Shown here: positions 44,760 through 56,719 of the stretch, one piece after another
How positions within the stretch are numbered: position 1 is the first letter of the stretch
Layout of the letters: each line of letters begins with the position of its first letter
Origin: Dryococelus australis
Taxonomy: Eukaryota; Arthropoda; Insecta; Phasmatodea; Phasmatidae
Direction: 5' to 3'
NCBI GenBank assembly: GCA_029891345.1
Contig: CM056994.1
Span: 226,478,991 to 226,542,990 of the forward strand
Length of the DNA: 64,000 bases
Made by a program: the position numbers and the translations under genes
The notes under the pieces: model-generated
What the model was told of the DNA's origin: nothing
What the model saw: only the letters and a program-made list of their open reading frames with translations
The model's database searches: none

Positions 44760-46486
44760 GTTTTATTGTGTCAGTGAGAGATATGGGCTATCTCACTGGA
44801 TTGATTTTATTTGCTGCTGACAAGTACCCGGTCGGTGTATCAGCTAGGGCGTGTGGGTTGACGGCACAGCACAAAGTCAGGTGTAGGCGTAGCAGTTCTC
44901 TGCACTACTGGTGTGGACGCAGACTCTGGTTTACTTGCAGGGGCTTTTGCCTGAGATAGCTTATGACTCAGCCGCTGTTGCTGCTGGCTGGAATTTGGGC
45001 ACAGTCCTTGGGCAAAGGTGGTGCTGGTTGGTGCCTGCGGAGGGCTGTTGGACCGGGTGGGTATGAACCACAGGTTGGCTATTCCCAGCAGTACTGGAAG
45101 TTCTTTGCGAAGTCTGTCGACGATTGAATGCGGCTTGCTGGTGGTCTTGTGCGGTGGTTGAGAGAGGGAGTTGGGAGGAACTGGGAGGTGAGGCCTCTCC
45201 AGTTGGCAGGCAGCTTGAGCTCGTTCCCATGGGGATTGACTGCTGAGGGCAGTTGGCACTGGGGGTGCAGTTCAATCGGCTGGGCTCAGAGGCAGTTGCT
45301 GCCCTCTTTGCTGTCCACTTTGCATCACTCCTATGGGGGAAGAGCATAGAGGAAGGAATTAAGGTCTACCACGCTAAGGAAGAGTAGGTGATGAAAATTC
45401 CTAGCTAAGTGTTCAGCCAGTTATGGCTAGGCCACCCAGACTCAGTTCTATACTCCAACTGGTGAAAATAACGCTGTGATTGGAGCACTGGGTTGATCGG
45501 GATTTCTAGTCGCTTTGTGGGTGTGGTCCAGAAGGGGTCAGATTTGCCAGAACAAGTCTTATCACTCCAACTGGCGAAAATAACAATGTGGGGGATGGAA
45601 TGAATCAGCTGGGCTGAGTGACTAGTCACCATGTGGATTGAGTCTCTAGTGGTGTTGGCTCTACCGTACGTATGCACCAAGGTATCTTGGCGTACCTGGT
45701 CTACAGTATGGGTGGCCATATAATGTGTGTGTGTTGAAATGTACGTTCTCCCAGTTAAGGGAGTCCGCAGTCAGACATGGTGACCCGTACTAACTCCTAA
45801 CTATCAAATGAACTGTAACAGAAGTAAACTAAGGTAGTACCAGCTGAAGGAGACATTGGTTCAAACTAGACCAGAGCAGATGTGGCTAGGTAGCTATAAT
45901 ACTAATTGGCCGTAACTAACTTGATGCTGTTGTTCAGAAAGGACTCGGGTTTCACTACCAGAGTGGTAGTGAGTGTAAAGGGGCTGAAGACTTCTTCGGG
46001 GGTCGCTGAGCGAAGGTCTGGAAGATGTCTTGAAGTTAGCGGTGGTCATTTGTAAGGAAGGTGGTATGAACAGAGGGCTTCAGCTCACGAGGTGGTGGAG
46101 CGAGATGCTGAGTATCAACTGACTTGGCTCCCTTGGGGCTGGAGCTCATATCTTAGTGGCGAGGGACGCTATCTCTCGGAGGAGACTGGAAGTGCGGTTT
46201 GCCTCGTATGCCTTTTGTATCGCTCTTGCGAGCTTAGGGGCAGCGCCGCGCTACTTGGTTGGCTTCTATCACACACTGGGGTGGCATGATGTCTGACATA
46301 AAGGTGAGTGCAAGTCTTGACTGCCGTGTCATTGGGTGCCCTTTGCATAGGGTCATGCTGGTAGGCTCTGGTAGCAAGTCGTCTAGGGTTCAAATCCTGC
46401 CCTACCTGGGGTGACATGATGACACTTGAAGATGAAGCAAAGTCGTATTTAATATTTATGTCAGTAAGTGTCACATGTCCATCCAC
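44760..46486 (-). mobile_element. Gyp-6 3' LTR (end uncertain)
   Basis: After the purine tract the minus strand reads GGACATGTGACACTTACTGA, close to the Gyp-4 LTR start (GACATGTGTCACTTATAC). A TATA-like GATACAAAAGGC lies near 46,220. The far end is not fixed. The Gln/Pro/Ser-rich open frame at 45,259-44,840 lies in or after this LTR and has no known domain. Confidence 0.45.
45453..45676. repeat. 112-bp tandem duplication
   Basis: CTCCAACTGGTGAAAATAAC at 45,453 and CTCCAACTGGCGAAAATAAC at 45,565 head two diverged units inside the Gyp-6 LTR region. Confidence 0.7.
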
Positions 46487-47154
46487 ACTCTCCCCCCCTC
46501 CCCCCTGCGACGTAGACTCATTTGGTAGAAAGCTCTGGGTGCGAATGATGTAGAACAGTCACTAGTCATGTATACAAGTCCCACTCATGAGTGGTGTGTC
46601 GACTCTACTGGGTTACTTGCTGTGGTGCTGAAGTCATTTTTAAATGGCTCTGCTCTGTAGCCTTCTAACTGGTCACACGACAGGTAATTGAAATGTGGCA
46701 AATCTCTAGTTGTGCCAGCTCTAAGCCTTCCGTCACTTAGGCCGGCTTCTGTCTTCCTAATATATAGAATATGAGTACACTTGAAATTATTTACACTAAC
46801 AAATGACGTACTGGCCATCTACAAATGATTAGAAAAAGCACGTAGCACTCAAAATATTGCAAATATTTACAGAAATCTGGTGTACCATTGTATAATCTCG
46901 CATTGTAATGCAGTTCATTTTAACTCTCTCCTGCTCTCTTACAGTTTGATTCCACTCACTGTGGAGGAAGACTTTGTCTTGCATAGATGACCTCGCTTCC
47001 TTCTTAAGGCCTCGTGCTGTGGGTATGGGGTTCTGCCATGACAATTCGGACCCGGTCGGAGTCATGCGGTCATGCTTGGCTGCTATCTTTCGGACAAAGT
47101 CCGTCAGTCGAAGGCAATGTCCTGACGGACGTTGCTCCTTGAGGTGCTAGTTGT

Positions 47155-48440
47155 TCAACCCTCGTCTGTGTTGGTTGGGACATTTCTTTGGGTGGTGTTC
47201 AAGCGTGGTTCACAGTTCTGGAATGCTGGTGACTCGATTTCGGCCAGCGTTTGTGGCTGGGGGTTCTCCATTTCCCCTTCTTCTTCTATTCTGTCTTCTG
47301 GTGCTTGTACCACAAGGGCCTGGATTCTGGCAGGGCAAGGGCACATCTGTCCTCTGGCATCCTCTGCCCAGTATACATCATCCTGGCATCCCACAACCAT
47401 GTATGGTCCTTCCCATTTGTCAGCAAGTCCCACCCTGAACTGTCCCTTAACATTGCTGAGCAGGTGGTTGCTGAGAAGCACGGCCTCATCCATCCAGAAA
47501 CTTCTTACCTCTGTACTGGGCTGTAGGTATTTTCGTGTAATGTACTGGTCTTAGGCATCGCGTGCCCCTGTTGTCCAAGGTAGGGTGGCCAGTCTGACGT
47601 TCTCTGGTTGCAACATCTCAGTGGAGGCTTGTTCCAACTGCCAGTCACCTGGGCGGCGGAGAGTTCGTCCCAGAATGAGTTTGCTCGGGCTGGTGTTCAC
47701 TGCCTCATTGTTCTTCCTCTTGAGGGTGAACAGAATATTAGGCATGTGCTTGTGCCAATGGCAGTTGACTTCTCCCACACTAAGATTGAGACTCTATTTT
47801 AGGTGGTATGTATGGGGGGGTTGTCCATGTCTATATCCGCCATGAGTTGCAGACAGTCTGCTACTTGTGACTGGTAAATTGGGTGCCGTTATCTGTTAAT
47901 ATGGCCTGCGGGGAAATATCTCTGTCTTGAATTTCCGCACAATGTTGTGGGTTTCCTGACTGGGTAGTGGAAATGCTTCTACCCAGCGGGAAAACTGGTC
48001 TGTTGCCCCTCATGTTCCTTGGGCAGGGCCCCATTAGTTCGGCTGCCAAGTGGGTCCAGGCCGGGGTTTATTGTTGGCTGTGATACATGGTAGGCTATAC
48101 TATGACAGCACCTCTCGCAGTTGTTCACCTACTGCTGTATGTTTCGACTTATCCTGTCCCACGTGTATCGTTCATTTATGTCTCTGAGGGTCTCTTTGAT
48201 GCCTGGATGGACCAGCTTGTGGGTGGTCATGGTGGTGTTGGCATAGGTCTGCCCTCAGGTCGTGTGGTATCCAGATCTTCCACTGGGCTCTGGGTTGTCC
48301 ACTTTGAGACCAGACAACGTCATTTCATAGTTCAAACCTGTGGGGCATGCCCTGGAGGAGGTGCTGGATATCTGGGTCCTTCTGCTGGTGATAACTTACC
48401 TGGTATCAGCTGAGTTGTAGTTGGAGGAGTCAGATGTGCT
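47155..48440 (-). pseudogene. Gyp-6 integrase
   Basis: A zinc-binding part lies at about 48,400-48,090, the core includes AILTDNGTQFTSHK (near 47,880) and MGEVNCHWHKHMPNILFTLK with NEAVNTSPSKLILGR (47,778-47,690), and the C-terminal part (47,493-47,155) has LLSNVKGQFRVGLADKWEGP and a CPCPARI turn. Standard Gypsy integrase. Broken. Confidence 0.8.
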
Positions 48441-48474
48441 CTTCAGGGTTTTCTGGGAGGGGCCAGAGGAGGGG

Positions 48475-50340
48475 TCATTCTCTCCCATCCTCATCCTCTT
48501 TGGTGCCCCCATCGAGGGCCAGCTGATGGGATAAAGCATCGGACAGGTCATTGGTTGTGCCTGGGCAGAGTTGCACTTCAAAATTGAACTCAGTAAGGAA
48601 CATCTCCCATTGTCCTAAATTGGCTTTGGCATTTTTCGACTCACGTAACCATTGGAGGTCTTTACTGTCAGTGCAGAGTATGAAGTGTCTTCCTTCCAAG
48701 GGGTACCGGTATTTTCTCACCGCCCAGATTATGGCAAGACATTCTTGTTCATCATTGATGTAGTACTTTTGTTCAGTGGCGTTAAGGCAGGTACTGGCAT
48801 AGGCAATTACTTGAAGTTGCCCGGCACAGTTCTCTTGGTATAGTACCGCCCCCAGCCTGTTCTGACAGGTGTCGGTCGATCTGCAGTATAACAGGGCCGT
48901 CCCCTGGTAGTCTGTGGAGTTGCTCAGTATTCTGAAAGCTTTGCTTCAGGTTTATAAATATGTTGCTGTGTTCTTCTCCCTACCACCAACGTGTTTCCTT
49001 CTCTAGGAGAGGGTTGAGAGGTGCCATTTGTCGGGCTATGTCTGGTACATAATCTCGTAGCCAGTTACACAGACCCAAGAAATGGCGCAGCTGTTTCTTA
49101 TTGGTTGGTTCGTCCACTTCTTCTATGGTTTGTATTGAGGTGACTGGGGGGTAGTTCCCCTCGGATGTGACTACGTGACCCAGGTAATCAATGACTGTCT
49201 TTCCAAAATGGTTTTTGGAGAGTTTACAGGTTAAGCCATGCAATTCAAGTCTTTCTAGTACTCTCTGGAGTTGTCCATAGTGCTTTGGCCAGAACTAAGA
49301 GTGCACACTTCTGTCGCCAAGATAGGCAAAATCGAAATGTGATAAAACCCATGAGGACCTCTGCAAACATCAGTTTCTGGAAGGTGGTGGAGGCATTCTT
49401 CAGTTAGAATATTATTACTCTAAATTGCAAGATTTTACCCTCAGGAGTAGTAAAGGTGGTGTACTTTCAGCTGTCGGGATGTACTGCAATCTGCATGTCT
49501 TGAGTACTGAAGATTTTGGCTCCTCCTATATCTCAGAGAAAGTGAATTAGGTTGATGACCGGCGGTGTGATGGGATGCGTAACGTAGTTTAAGTCTTTGT
49601 AATTCATACAGAATCTTAGCTGCCTTATTTCTTCGGGACTAGAACAACCCGGGTATTTTTTAAAGCGAATCTGATGGTTCCTCAATTCACTTCTCATCAC
49701 CTAGACTTGCATCATAAAGAGGCGTTGCCTCATGGCAGACACGCAGTAGGGTCTGTTATAAATGGGCATGTCAGTGGTGGAGCAAATCTCATGTTGAATA
49801 CTACACATCTGGCGTTATGGTCCATCTTGACCAAAAACTTCAGTGTGATCGACCAATATTTGCTGCAGCTGAGCGAATTCTTGTTCTGTTAGTTAGTGAT
49901 TAATTTCTTTGGGTGCTATCGGGGGTGGAATCGCCGCGTCCGGATCGTGTTCCCAGTTGACAGTCACAGTGTACTTGTCTCCGATATAGATACATTGTTG
50001 GCCGTGATCCATAATGCACTGTTTTTGGCATAGCAAGGGTTGCCCCAAGATTACCTCTGAAATATCGGGTCAGACTATGAATTCTGTTTAGCTTAGTTGA
50101 CGGTATATCCCTACTGTCAGAGTAGTATGGCCATCGACTCTTAGGGCCTGGTTATGCTGTGCCATATGAACTAGACAGGTTTATGGGCAAAGTGAAGCTC
50201 ATTGTGCAAGGGTGAGCATGTTACTTTGAGTAAAATTCCGCGTAGCAGCTGAGTCGAATAGGGCGTGTGCCTGATGTTCATTAATCTTGACTTCTATATG
50301 CTGGGCTTCTAATGGGTCACTTTCTTTGGCTAATGTTTGG
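48475..50340 (-). pseudogene. Gyp-6 protease, RT and RNase H
   Basis: Protease has HALFDSAATRNFTQSNML near 50,260. RT includes a LNYVTHPITPPVINL stretch (near 49,580), the thumb and connection frame (49,243-48,980: LSKNHFGKTVIDYLGHVVTS, NKKQLRHFLGLCNWLRDYVP). RNase H is at 48,960-48,475 with YRYPLEGRHFILCTDSKDLQ and FEVQLCPGTTNDLSDALSHQ. Broken. Confidence 0.8.
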
Positions 50341-50619
50341 ATGTAGACGGGCCTGTGTTTCCCAGTGGTGGCAGCAGCCCACTTTGCACCCCGGTTCCGG
50401 CGTTTACTGCCTGGCTGGGCTCTTTAAATTCTGTCCCTCACTGTGAGGGTCTAGGCACTTCTGTTGTTCCCCCTTCCGCCGCTCGCCACCTGCCTGCCTG
50501 CTTGACTGAGAAGTCCTGGTTAAAGTGCTGTTGCTGACATAATCAGCCCTTTCGAGTGTCGATGGAGGGGGTGTGTTTCCTTTTGGCTCGTAGAGCTTAA
50601 CAACCTCCTGGATTTTACT

Positions 50620-51480
50620 GCTCTATGTCTTGTCGAGAATGGCCTGCATCTTGAAATTTTGCTTAGTCTCCTGAGCTCTCTCAACTAATTCATCTATGGA
50701 TTGCAGCCTGGGAAGATGAAGCAGATTTCGTAATTTCGGTAGCAGCGTACGCGTAACATTATGAACACAACTTTTCTCATTTCCTTCAGGGAAAATCCTG
50801 CGGTACACTTGTACTTTTCTTCTGATAAAAATTTTGGCATCTTCCTCGACGGCCTAGGTTCGGCTGTGGAACTCGGTAGTCAAATGCGCTAATACTTCTT
50901 CACCTGAGAACTGTGTGGCTAGACGTGAACCAAGTGGTCTCTCTTCCGTAGTGAACTCTTCGTACTTGTTCCACCAGTCTAGTGCCTTTCCTTTTAACTG
51001 TTTCTGGATTTTAATGACCCTTTGTTTACTAGAAACCTCGTTTTCCTTAAACTCACTCTCGCATTCCTGGGTGAACGCTACCAAGTCCTTAGGAGTTTTC
51101 TAGCAAATTCTGGTAGTTAGGGCCTGTCGCTACACCAAATGGACATCATGCTTTATTGTGGGATTATTCGTTCGGTATTCTGCTGCATGTTTGCAAACCT
51201 CACACCTGTATAATAGGCCTGGTCTCGTGCTCATGATCCTTTTGTCCGGCCAGCCGGTGTATACATGATGAAACATTTTCGCACATGTAATACTACATCT
51301 TACTGTGTTTACCCCTTCTCCGGTGTAAGTGAGCCAGCTACAGTAGGCAGTCTGGCGGGTCCGACATTCATTACAGCGGTACTTCAGTCCGTCAATGTGA
51401 TGGGGTTCATCATTCCACTCTAATAATAGGTAGTGAAATCTGTTTTGGCAGTGTGCACAACTATTGTAATTTACGGCTCC
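50620..51480 (-). pseudogene. Gyp-6 Gag with PHD-like head
   Basis: A Cys/His module reads, on the minus strand, CAKMFHHVYTGWPDKR and GLLYRCEVCKHAAEY (about 51,300-51,170), matching the second PHD-like finger of Gyp-1 and Gyp-4. The Gag core follows: MVAFTQECESEFKENEV and WWNKYEEFTTEERPLGSRLA (51,084-50,854), then MYRRIFPEGNEKSCVHNV and LVERAQETKQNF (50,808-50,623). Broken. Confidence 0.7.
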
Positions 51481-51490
51481 ACCGGGGTAT

Positions 51491-52085
51491 GTGGGTATTG
51501 ACGTATGCCGCTTCTACCTATACTATAAATGACTACAGCTCATCCCACGTGCTTCTACAAAAATGTGGTATCGGCCCATCCTTAATTTTATATGGGTTTT
51601 GTACCAGTTTGTACACAAAACTATGCAATGTGCTCATAGAAAAATCTATGTTTGGAAGATTAATACAACCTGGCATTTAGACATTACTGTGGCAATTGGT
51701 ATTCATACATTTTACTAGAAGATGTAATCTAACGATCCACTATGTCTCCCTGCAAGTGTTCCTTGCAGTGGAAAGTATTTCCGACCCAGTGAAACTGCTG
51801 CAGTGGGAGAGTTGCTTCACCTTGGTCAGTGTACGAGGCTCCAGCCAGCCGATCACAATATTCTTTTCCACTGCCACCCTTTTTGTCCTACTTTGCAGCT
51901 AGTGCTCACATGACAGTTTGTACAGTTACAGGCTGTGCTTTTTTTCTAATGTTGATTTCAGAAGTGTATAGTTAATCAATGCCTGCCTGTAGTTTTTTTT
52001 AAAATATATATGTCTTCTATTGTTTGTGTGGTAGAATTTCTAAAGTTATCTATCTAGCTGTCATTATTATTTTTTTCTGTTACAG
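51491..52085. other. non-coding, probable intron flank
   Basis: No element motif is recognised. The 3' end is a clear pyrimidine-rich tract ending TTTTTTTCTGTTACAG at 52,085, the acceptor of the exon that follows. Confidence 0.5.
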
Positions 52086-52188
52086 GGAGCAGGTGGTAGG
52101 CGAGGTGTTAGATGGTCTAATGGATCATTTCTCCGTTGCACTTCCAGCTGAACTGCTATACCCCCGAGAAAAGATACAGTTTAAAGAG
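52086..52188 (+). CDS. host exon, MRG domain, MSL3-like
   Basis: A 103-bp exon bounded by a strong acceptor (pyrimidine tract, ACAG) and a donor (GAG followed by GTATTT). After one base completing a split codon it encodes 34 residues including EVLDGLMDHFSVALPAELLY and PREKIQFKE. MRG-domain proteins have the pattern EVxxGxxxxFxxxLxxxLLYxxExxQ here; LP before and P after LLY favour MSL3 over MRG15. MSL3 is a chromatin reader of the MSL histone H4K16 acetylation complex (known for the family). No partner exon is certain in the window, so the gene must be spread over long introns. It could also be an exon of a decayed duplicate. Confidence 0.6.
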
Positions 52189-52446
52189 GTATTTAGTTCT
52201 TTTTACCATATCACAAAAATGTGTTGGGTGATTGTATTAGGGATATTTGGGTACCCAAAGACTTCTATTCTAATTTTCATTTCACAAATATTTAACTCAG
52301 GACTGATTAGAGGTTGTTTGGGAATTGGTACATATTGTGTCAAGGAATATGTGTCCGGAAATGCCACCCTGAAAAGGTGCAGGCACTAACATAAGCATAT
52401 ACATTTGAATTTTGTGCCACCTAGGCACCAACCCAACGGGCCCTCT

Positions 52447-53512
52447 TCACGACAGATGTTTGAAGTGCTGCCCACCAACCTCAATCCACGCATTACAGCT
52501 CCGAAGCATGTTGTCTCGCACTCTTGTGAACACTCATGATCCATCACGCAGCTGGTTGCAAGCCACCATTATGCATTGGTGTAATTACACCTCTGTCTCA
52601 ACTAACGTCACATAGACTTGGCTTTTAATGTGGCCTAACAGAAAGAAGTCCAGAGTTGTTAGGTCGGGTGAATGAGGGGACCAAGTGACTGGTCCTCCAT
52701 GCCCCACTCATTTTTCAGAAAAGGTGTCGTTGAGAGCTGTCGCACAACACGTGTGAAGTGGGCTGGGGTACAGTTATGTAGAAACTACATGTTGTTCCTC
52801 ACAGCTAGTGGTAAATCTAACAGCTCCAGGAGGAAGGGTTGAAGAAAATGGAGGTAGGCATTACCCTTGAGTCACCAGGGAAGGATATGTGCCCCAATCA
52901 GACAGTAGTGGACAATGCCCGCCCACAGATTTTCCAGAAACTGCTGCTGGTGAGCAGTGATGTGATTTGCATACGTAATGTCCTCACACCTGGCTGTTTC
53001 TGCTGTAAACACACCGTCTCGAGTAAACATTACCTCATCATACAAAAACACTGATTCACTGAAGTGGGCATTTTTACCTTGTGCGTAAACCACGTGCAAA
53101 ACGCCACTCGTTGCAGGAAGTCAATTGGCCCCAATGCTGGCATGTTTTGACAGAAGTAAAAGTGCAACAGCAGTGGGTGTAAAACCTCCAGTGCTGTTAA
53201 TAATGCCTATGTTGTGCACTATGGCCTGAGTGCTAGTTTATGGCTATTCGGCTAGGTGCTCCAGGATATCTTCCTCAAAATGTGACATTCTGACAGTTCT
53301 CCTGACTCCAACGTCCACTCTTTGAGGAATCAAGCCCCCAGTGTCACACAGTCGCTGGTCAAGACATATGAAGGTCCTATTTGGCACACGTCTGTTGGGA
53401 TAGCACCCTTGGTAAATGCAAATTGCTTCTATTGAATTTCCTCTTGCCCCCCTCTCCCACCCTCATACACCAAGTGCATATCAGCTATTTCAGCAAGTGT
53501 AAATGACGCCAT
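52447..53512 (-). pseudogene. IS630/mariner-type transposase (DUF4817 family), decayed
   Basis: The minus-strand ATG at 53,512 opens MASFTLAEIADMHLVYEGG, the usual helix-turn-helix start, followed by YPNRRVPNRTF, VRRTVRMSHFEEDILEHLAE and a block with HITAHQQQFLENLWAGIVHY and CLIGAHILPW. The catalytic region has FLYDEVMFT, FLHNCTPAHFTRVVRQ (Asn where the family has a catalytic Asp) and SPDLTTLDFFLLGHIKSQVY, ending with WIEVGGQHFKHLS. Length fits the family (about 350 codons). Several stops and frame changes make it inactive. Terminal repeats were not found. Confidence 0.85.
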
Positions 53513-53804
53513 GCTGTTATTGGTCACCAAATTCGTAATCGCAAACCTGTACACACTAAACTGTCAACTGTTAACACTGCATTAAACATCAGAAGCCCAG
53601 CATATTGACTCATAATGCATTTTGGCTTGGAGGAAGTGCAACTCCAAATGAATGACTTCGCCCCATCTGAGTATGGCAAACTACATGGGCAAGTCTGTCA
53701 TAATTTTCACCGATAGTGCAGGCAGGACATGGGGGACTTCCAGATGTTGACAGTCTCGACACACCTCTAACCTCGTGCTCCTAGCGTTTACTGTCAACCA
53801 GAAT

Positions 53805-53848
53805 CGACAGAAAGCCATCATGTCAACGACAGAAAGCCATCATGTCAA
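53805..53848. repeat. 22-bp tandem duplication
   Basis: CGACAGAAAGCCATCATGTC plus AA occurs twice without a gap at 53,805 and 53,827. Confidence 0.95.
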
Positions 53849-53849
53849 C

Positions 53850-56117
53850 GTCCTCCCCGAAGTAAAAACATTCTACTTCACCACGCCCGCTAACAGGACA
53901 GCACACCATTTGAAATTTGCTTCGCTGGAAGGAAGCAGGCCAATCAATGAACAGTCACTGCCTACTTGAGCGCCTTGGGTCCTGAGATTTTCACACCACG
54001 TCCCGAGCGACAGGCGAGATAAAGAGCCATTGTCCATGTATGTGACGTTACAAGCTCCACCCCTAAGAGGTGTGACCAAGCGCTCCCCCCCGCACTCCTC
54101 AGAGCACCTATGGTCGCAGGAGATTAGTATAAAATGCTGTCCCGACCAGGCCTCTGCAGTTGCTCGGAGTGGCTCATCGGAGTCACTCACTTTCTCCTAA
54201 GCTCTGAAGGCCGGAGTCAACACCCACGGCGGTGATAGTCTTGTTACGGCTCTAGACTATGAAGGCTGGGACATCTGACTAAGGGTTGGACGTCCTGTAC
54301 CCGCGCCGGTAGTCACCAACAACCACGACAACTCTATCTCTCCAGAGGATGCTATCGCCAGAAGGACGTCACTTCTGCATCACCTCCAGCAACTGAATAG
54401 TCTTCTCTGCTAGAAGCCCCAACACATCGACCTAATCCTCCTACCCTTTAACATACCAGGTAATCTAAGGGCACAACGAAATGGTCTCATGGACACTCCC
54501 ATAAAGCCTTAACCAGACCACCTCTTTGCCAGTTGGGTGAAGAACCCCATTTAGTCTTACTGCAAGGTCCCTTCTGGACAATCCCTAAGTAAGTTAGGAT
54601 TCTTCGGGCTATTTGATAACTAGTAACTAAATTATTACTTAACTATCCAACGTAAACAAAAATGTGGGAAACTTTAATGTAATCAGGGTGCCTTTGTGTG
54701 AATTGCTTTCTCTCATTAAATTAACTTCCACAGTTAATTAATTTTTGTTATTTCCAAATGAAGAATTTTTTGTTGAAGTCTTGTAATGTAATTATTTTAA
54801 TTTCACTTTGTATTATTGAACCACCATTAAATTAAGTAAATGTAATAAACTTCACATTTAAGCAAGTAAAGTTCAGAGACTTTTTAATCTTAATTATTAG
54901 TAACCTGTCCTTTTTATAGTGAGGAACAATCTAAATTTTAATATAATTAATTTGTAAAGTGTATGAGAGGTAAAGCCGGCTTCGGGAAATCAGCCAAACT
55001 GCAAATACAAGTAACACCAAGCGGTATTCTGAGTTTGGCCATGGTAATGCTCAAGGTATTGCACTGGCTAATCTTCAGGGGAGCCCTTTACTAGGAACTC
55101 ACTACACCCTGGTACTGCAACTGCTTACGTGATCTGCTGTATAACCCTTCATGTTAGTGAATGGCTAGAAGGAGTTAAGTGGCAAGACACGTTGGGTCTA
55201 GTTGTATGCCCGGATGAACACTGGAGGACCGCTATATTACCCGGCTTCACATTACGTACACTTGGTTTGGACATTTACATATGAGTATTTTTTTAGAATG
55301 GCCTCATGCCAAGAGTTAATGAGAGCAGTCAAATAATCGTCACAAGAGGGCCCTTAGACTCCTTGAGGAGGAGAGTGAGTTTTTATTTCTGAACTACAAG
55401 ACAGTGAATTATTATTTTCTTTACCTGTGAGAGTTCCAGGCAGACTGCCATTTGAATATTTAGTATTACTCCATTGTGACACAACCATATTTGGTATAGA
55501 ATCCTCTGAACTCACAGCAGAATACACTGCCATACCCCCACATCCTTCTCCCTCCTCAAGCAACACGAGCACCTCTACAATACCACAGGTAACCTGTCTG
55601 CGAGGAGTGTTGCCTGCTGTACTTGATTTTATCCCCTCATATATACCAGCACATCCCACAATCTGTGCTGGCTTCCTGCCCAAGAGGGAATAGTCTTCCT
55701 GGGACATGTTCTCCGCAACGCTTACATCGCAGTACTTAAAGGCCACCCACATCACTCGTACACATGCAGTGTGCAATTACACACTCAAATTTAAATAGAT
55801 TTTTGGGGTATCAGTCCCCAAGTCGCCTTCATTAAATTCGCCACAAAAACCCCCAACTCGTCCTCTCACCTGTCAACGTGGGAAGTACCCACAGAAGAGC
55901 TAGCACAGGACTTGTGTGCAACCCTTCAGGTGATTCCGTAGATAAGCACTCTTTCATTTGTGTGCATCTCAGTGTTTATTCACACCTTGGCAATCAAGGT
56001 TTTAACCTTCATGTCACAGCCCCTAGTTGGTGTGTTACTTCGCCGACATTCAGATACAAGGAAAGGTTTTCTCTTGTATCGAATGGCCTAAAAATAGCTC
56101 TCCGCTTCAAGTATTAG
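53850..56117 (+). mobile_element. Gyp-7 probable 5' LTR and leader
   Basis: The region before the Gyp-7 primer site carries a promoter: a TATA box AGTATAAAATGC (about 54,126-54,137) with a CCAAT-type stretch upstream (near 53,938), then an AT-rich middle (54,560-54,960). No second LTR copy is in the window, so the start is a guess. Open frames at 55,354-55,776 (both strands) have no known motif. Confidence 0.4.
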
Positions 56118-56135
56118 TGGCATACAATGTGGGGC
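56118..56135 (+). promoter_or_regulatory. primer-binding-site-like motif, Gyp-7
   Basis: TGGCATACAATGTGGGGC, related to the Gyp-2 and Gyp-4 motifs. Confidence 0.6.
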
Positions 56136-56719
56136 GTAACTACATGTAGCTTGGACTGGGCTGATAGGACCAAGCCGACACACCCTGGGGTACCTGTAAC
56201 ATAGGGCGTTTGGCGGAAATGAGTCCTGCTTGAACATCATGGACTAACTAACCCTTTCCTACTGGATACTCGCTACTTTGAGAAACCATGTATTATTGAC
56301 GAATGCTTTAAGTATCATAAGAACCCAAGGTTGATTTGTGAGTAGGAGAGTCAGACCTAACTGGTCACACCAGGAACAACCCATGGAGTGTATCCTAGAA
56401 AGTGAGAGTAGATGCTTGGCTAAGGCAGCTCTACCCCCCCTCCCCCCCCAAAATTCGAATTTAGCAGTCGCTAAATAAGTAGTGTAACTTCTGCTGGACT
56501 TCAGGGAGTCCGAAGATAATAAACAACCTGTGGCGCCTAACTAGAGTAGCTCTGTCCGCTTCCAAGGAAAGCGACCATGAGGTCACCACAGCATGTGCTG
56601 CACGACCTAGAACCGAAGACCAGACGACAAAGTGTGGTGCATGAAGCTGCCCCAGCACAGGAAGGTTTCGTATTAGAAACACATGTTGTCAAAATGACTT
56701 CCATTACACCTACATTGGG

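Larger units (their letters stand above)
44760..51490 (-). mobile_element. Gyp-6: Ty3/Gypsy fossil, gag to 3' LTR
   Basis: Minus-strand order: PHD-like Gag head (51,480-51,110), Gag core, protease, RT, RNase H, integrase (to about 47,155), a short 3' region, TCTACGTCGC plus purine tract (about 46,516-46,487) and an LTR beginning near 46,486. The 5' LTR is absent at 51,490. Heavily broken, a dozen or more breaks. It belongs to the same broad lineage as Gyp-1, -3, -4, -7. Confidence 0.8.

Noticed and set aside
44840-45347. Gln/Pro/Ser-rich open frames that might be a host transcription factor
   Set aside because: Composition alone, no domain, within or beside the Gyp-6 LTR. Not supported as a host gene.
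46318-46412. tRNA-like stretch with GGGTTCAAATCCTG and GGTAGGC/CCCTACC ends
   Set aside because: The B-box-like motif and a short acceptor-like pairing exist, but the T-arm stem is poor and there is no room for an anticodon arm. It lies in the Gyp-6 LTR. Not a tRNA gene; at most a relic.
54238-54560. Possible gene fragment with repeated GGACGTC-type words
   Set aside because: No open frame of length and no protein similarity; best explained as LTR sequence downstream of the TATA box.
55354-55776. 140-residue open frame on the minus strand
   Set aside because: It overlaps an 88-residue frame on the other strand, has no motif and lies in the presumed Gyp-7 LTR.
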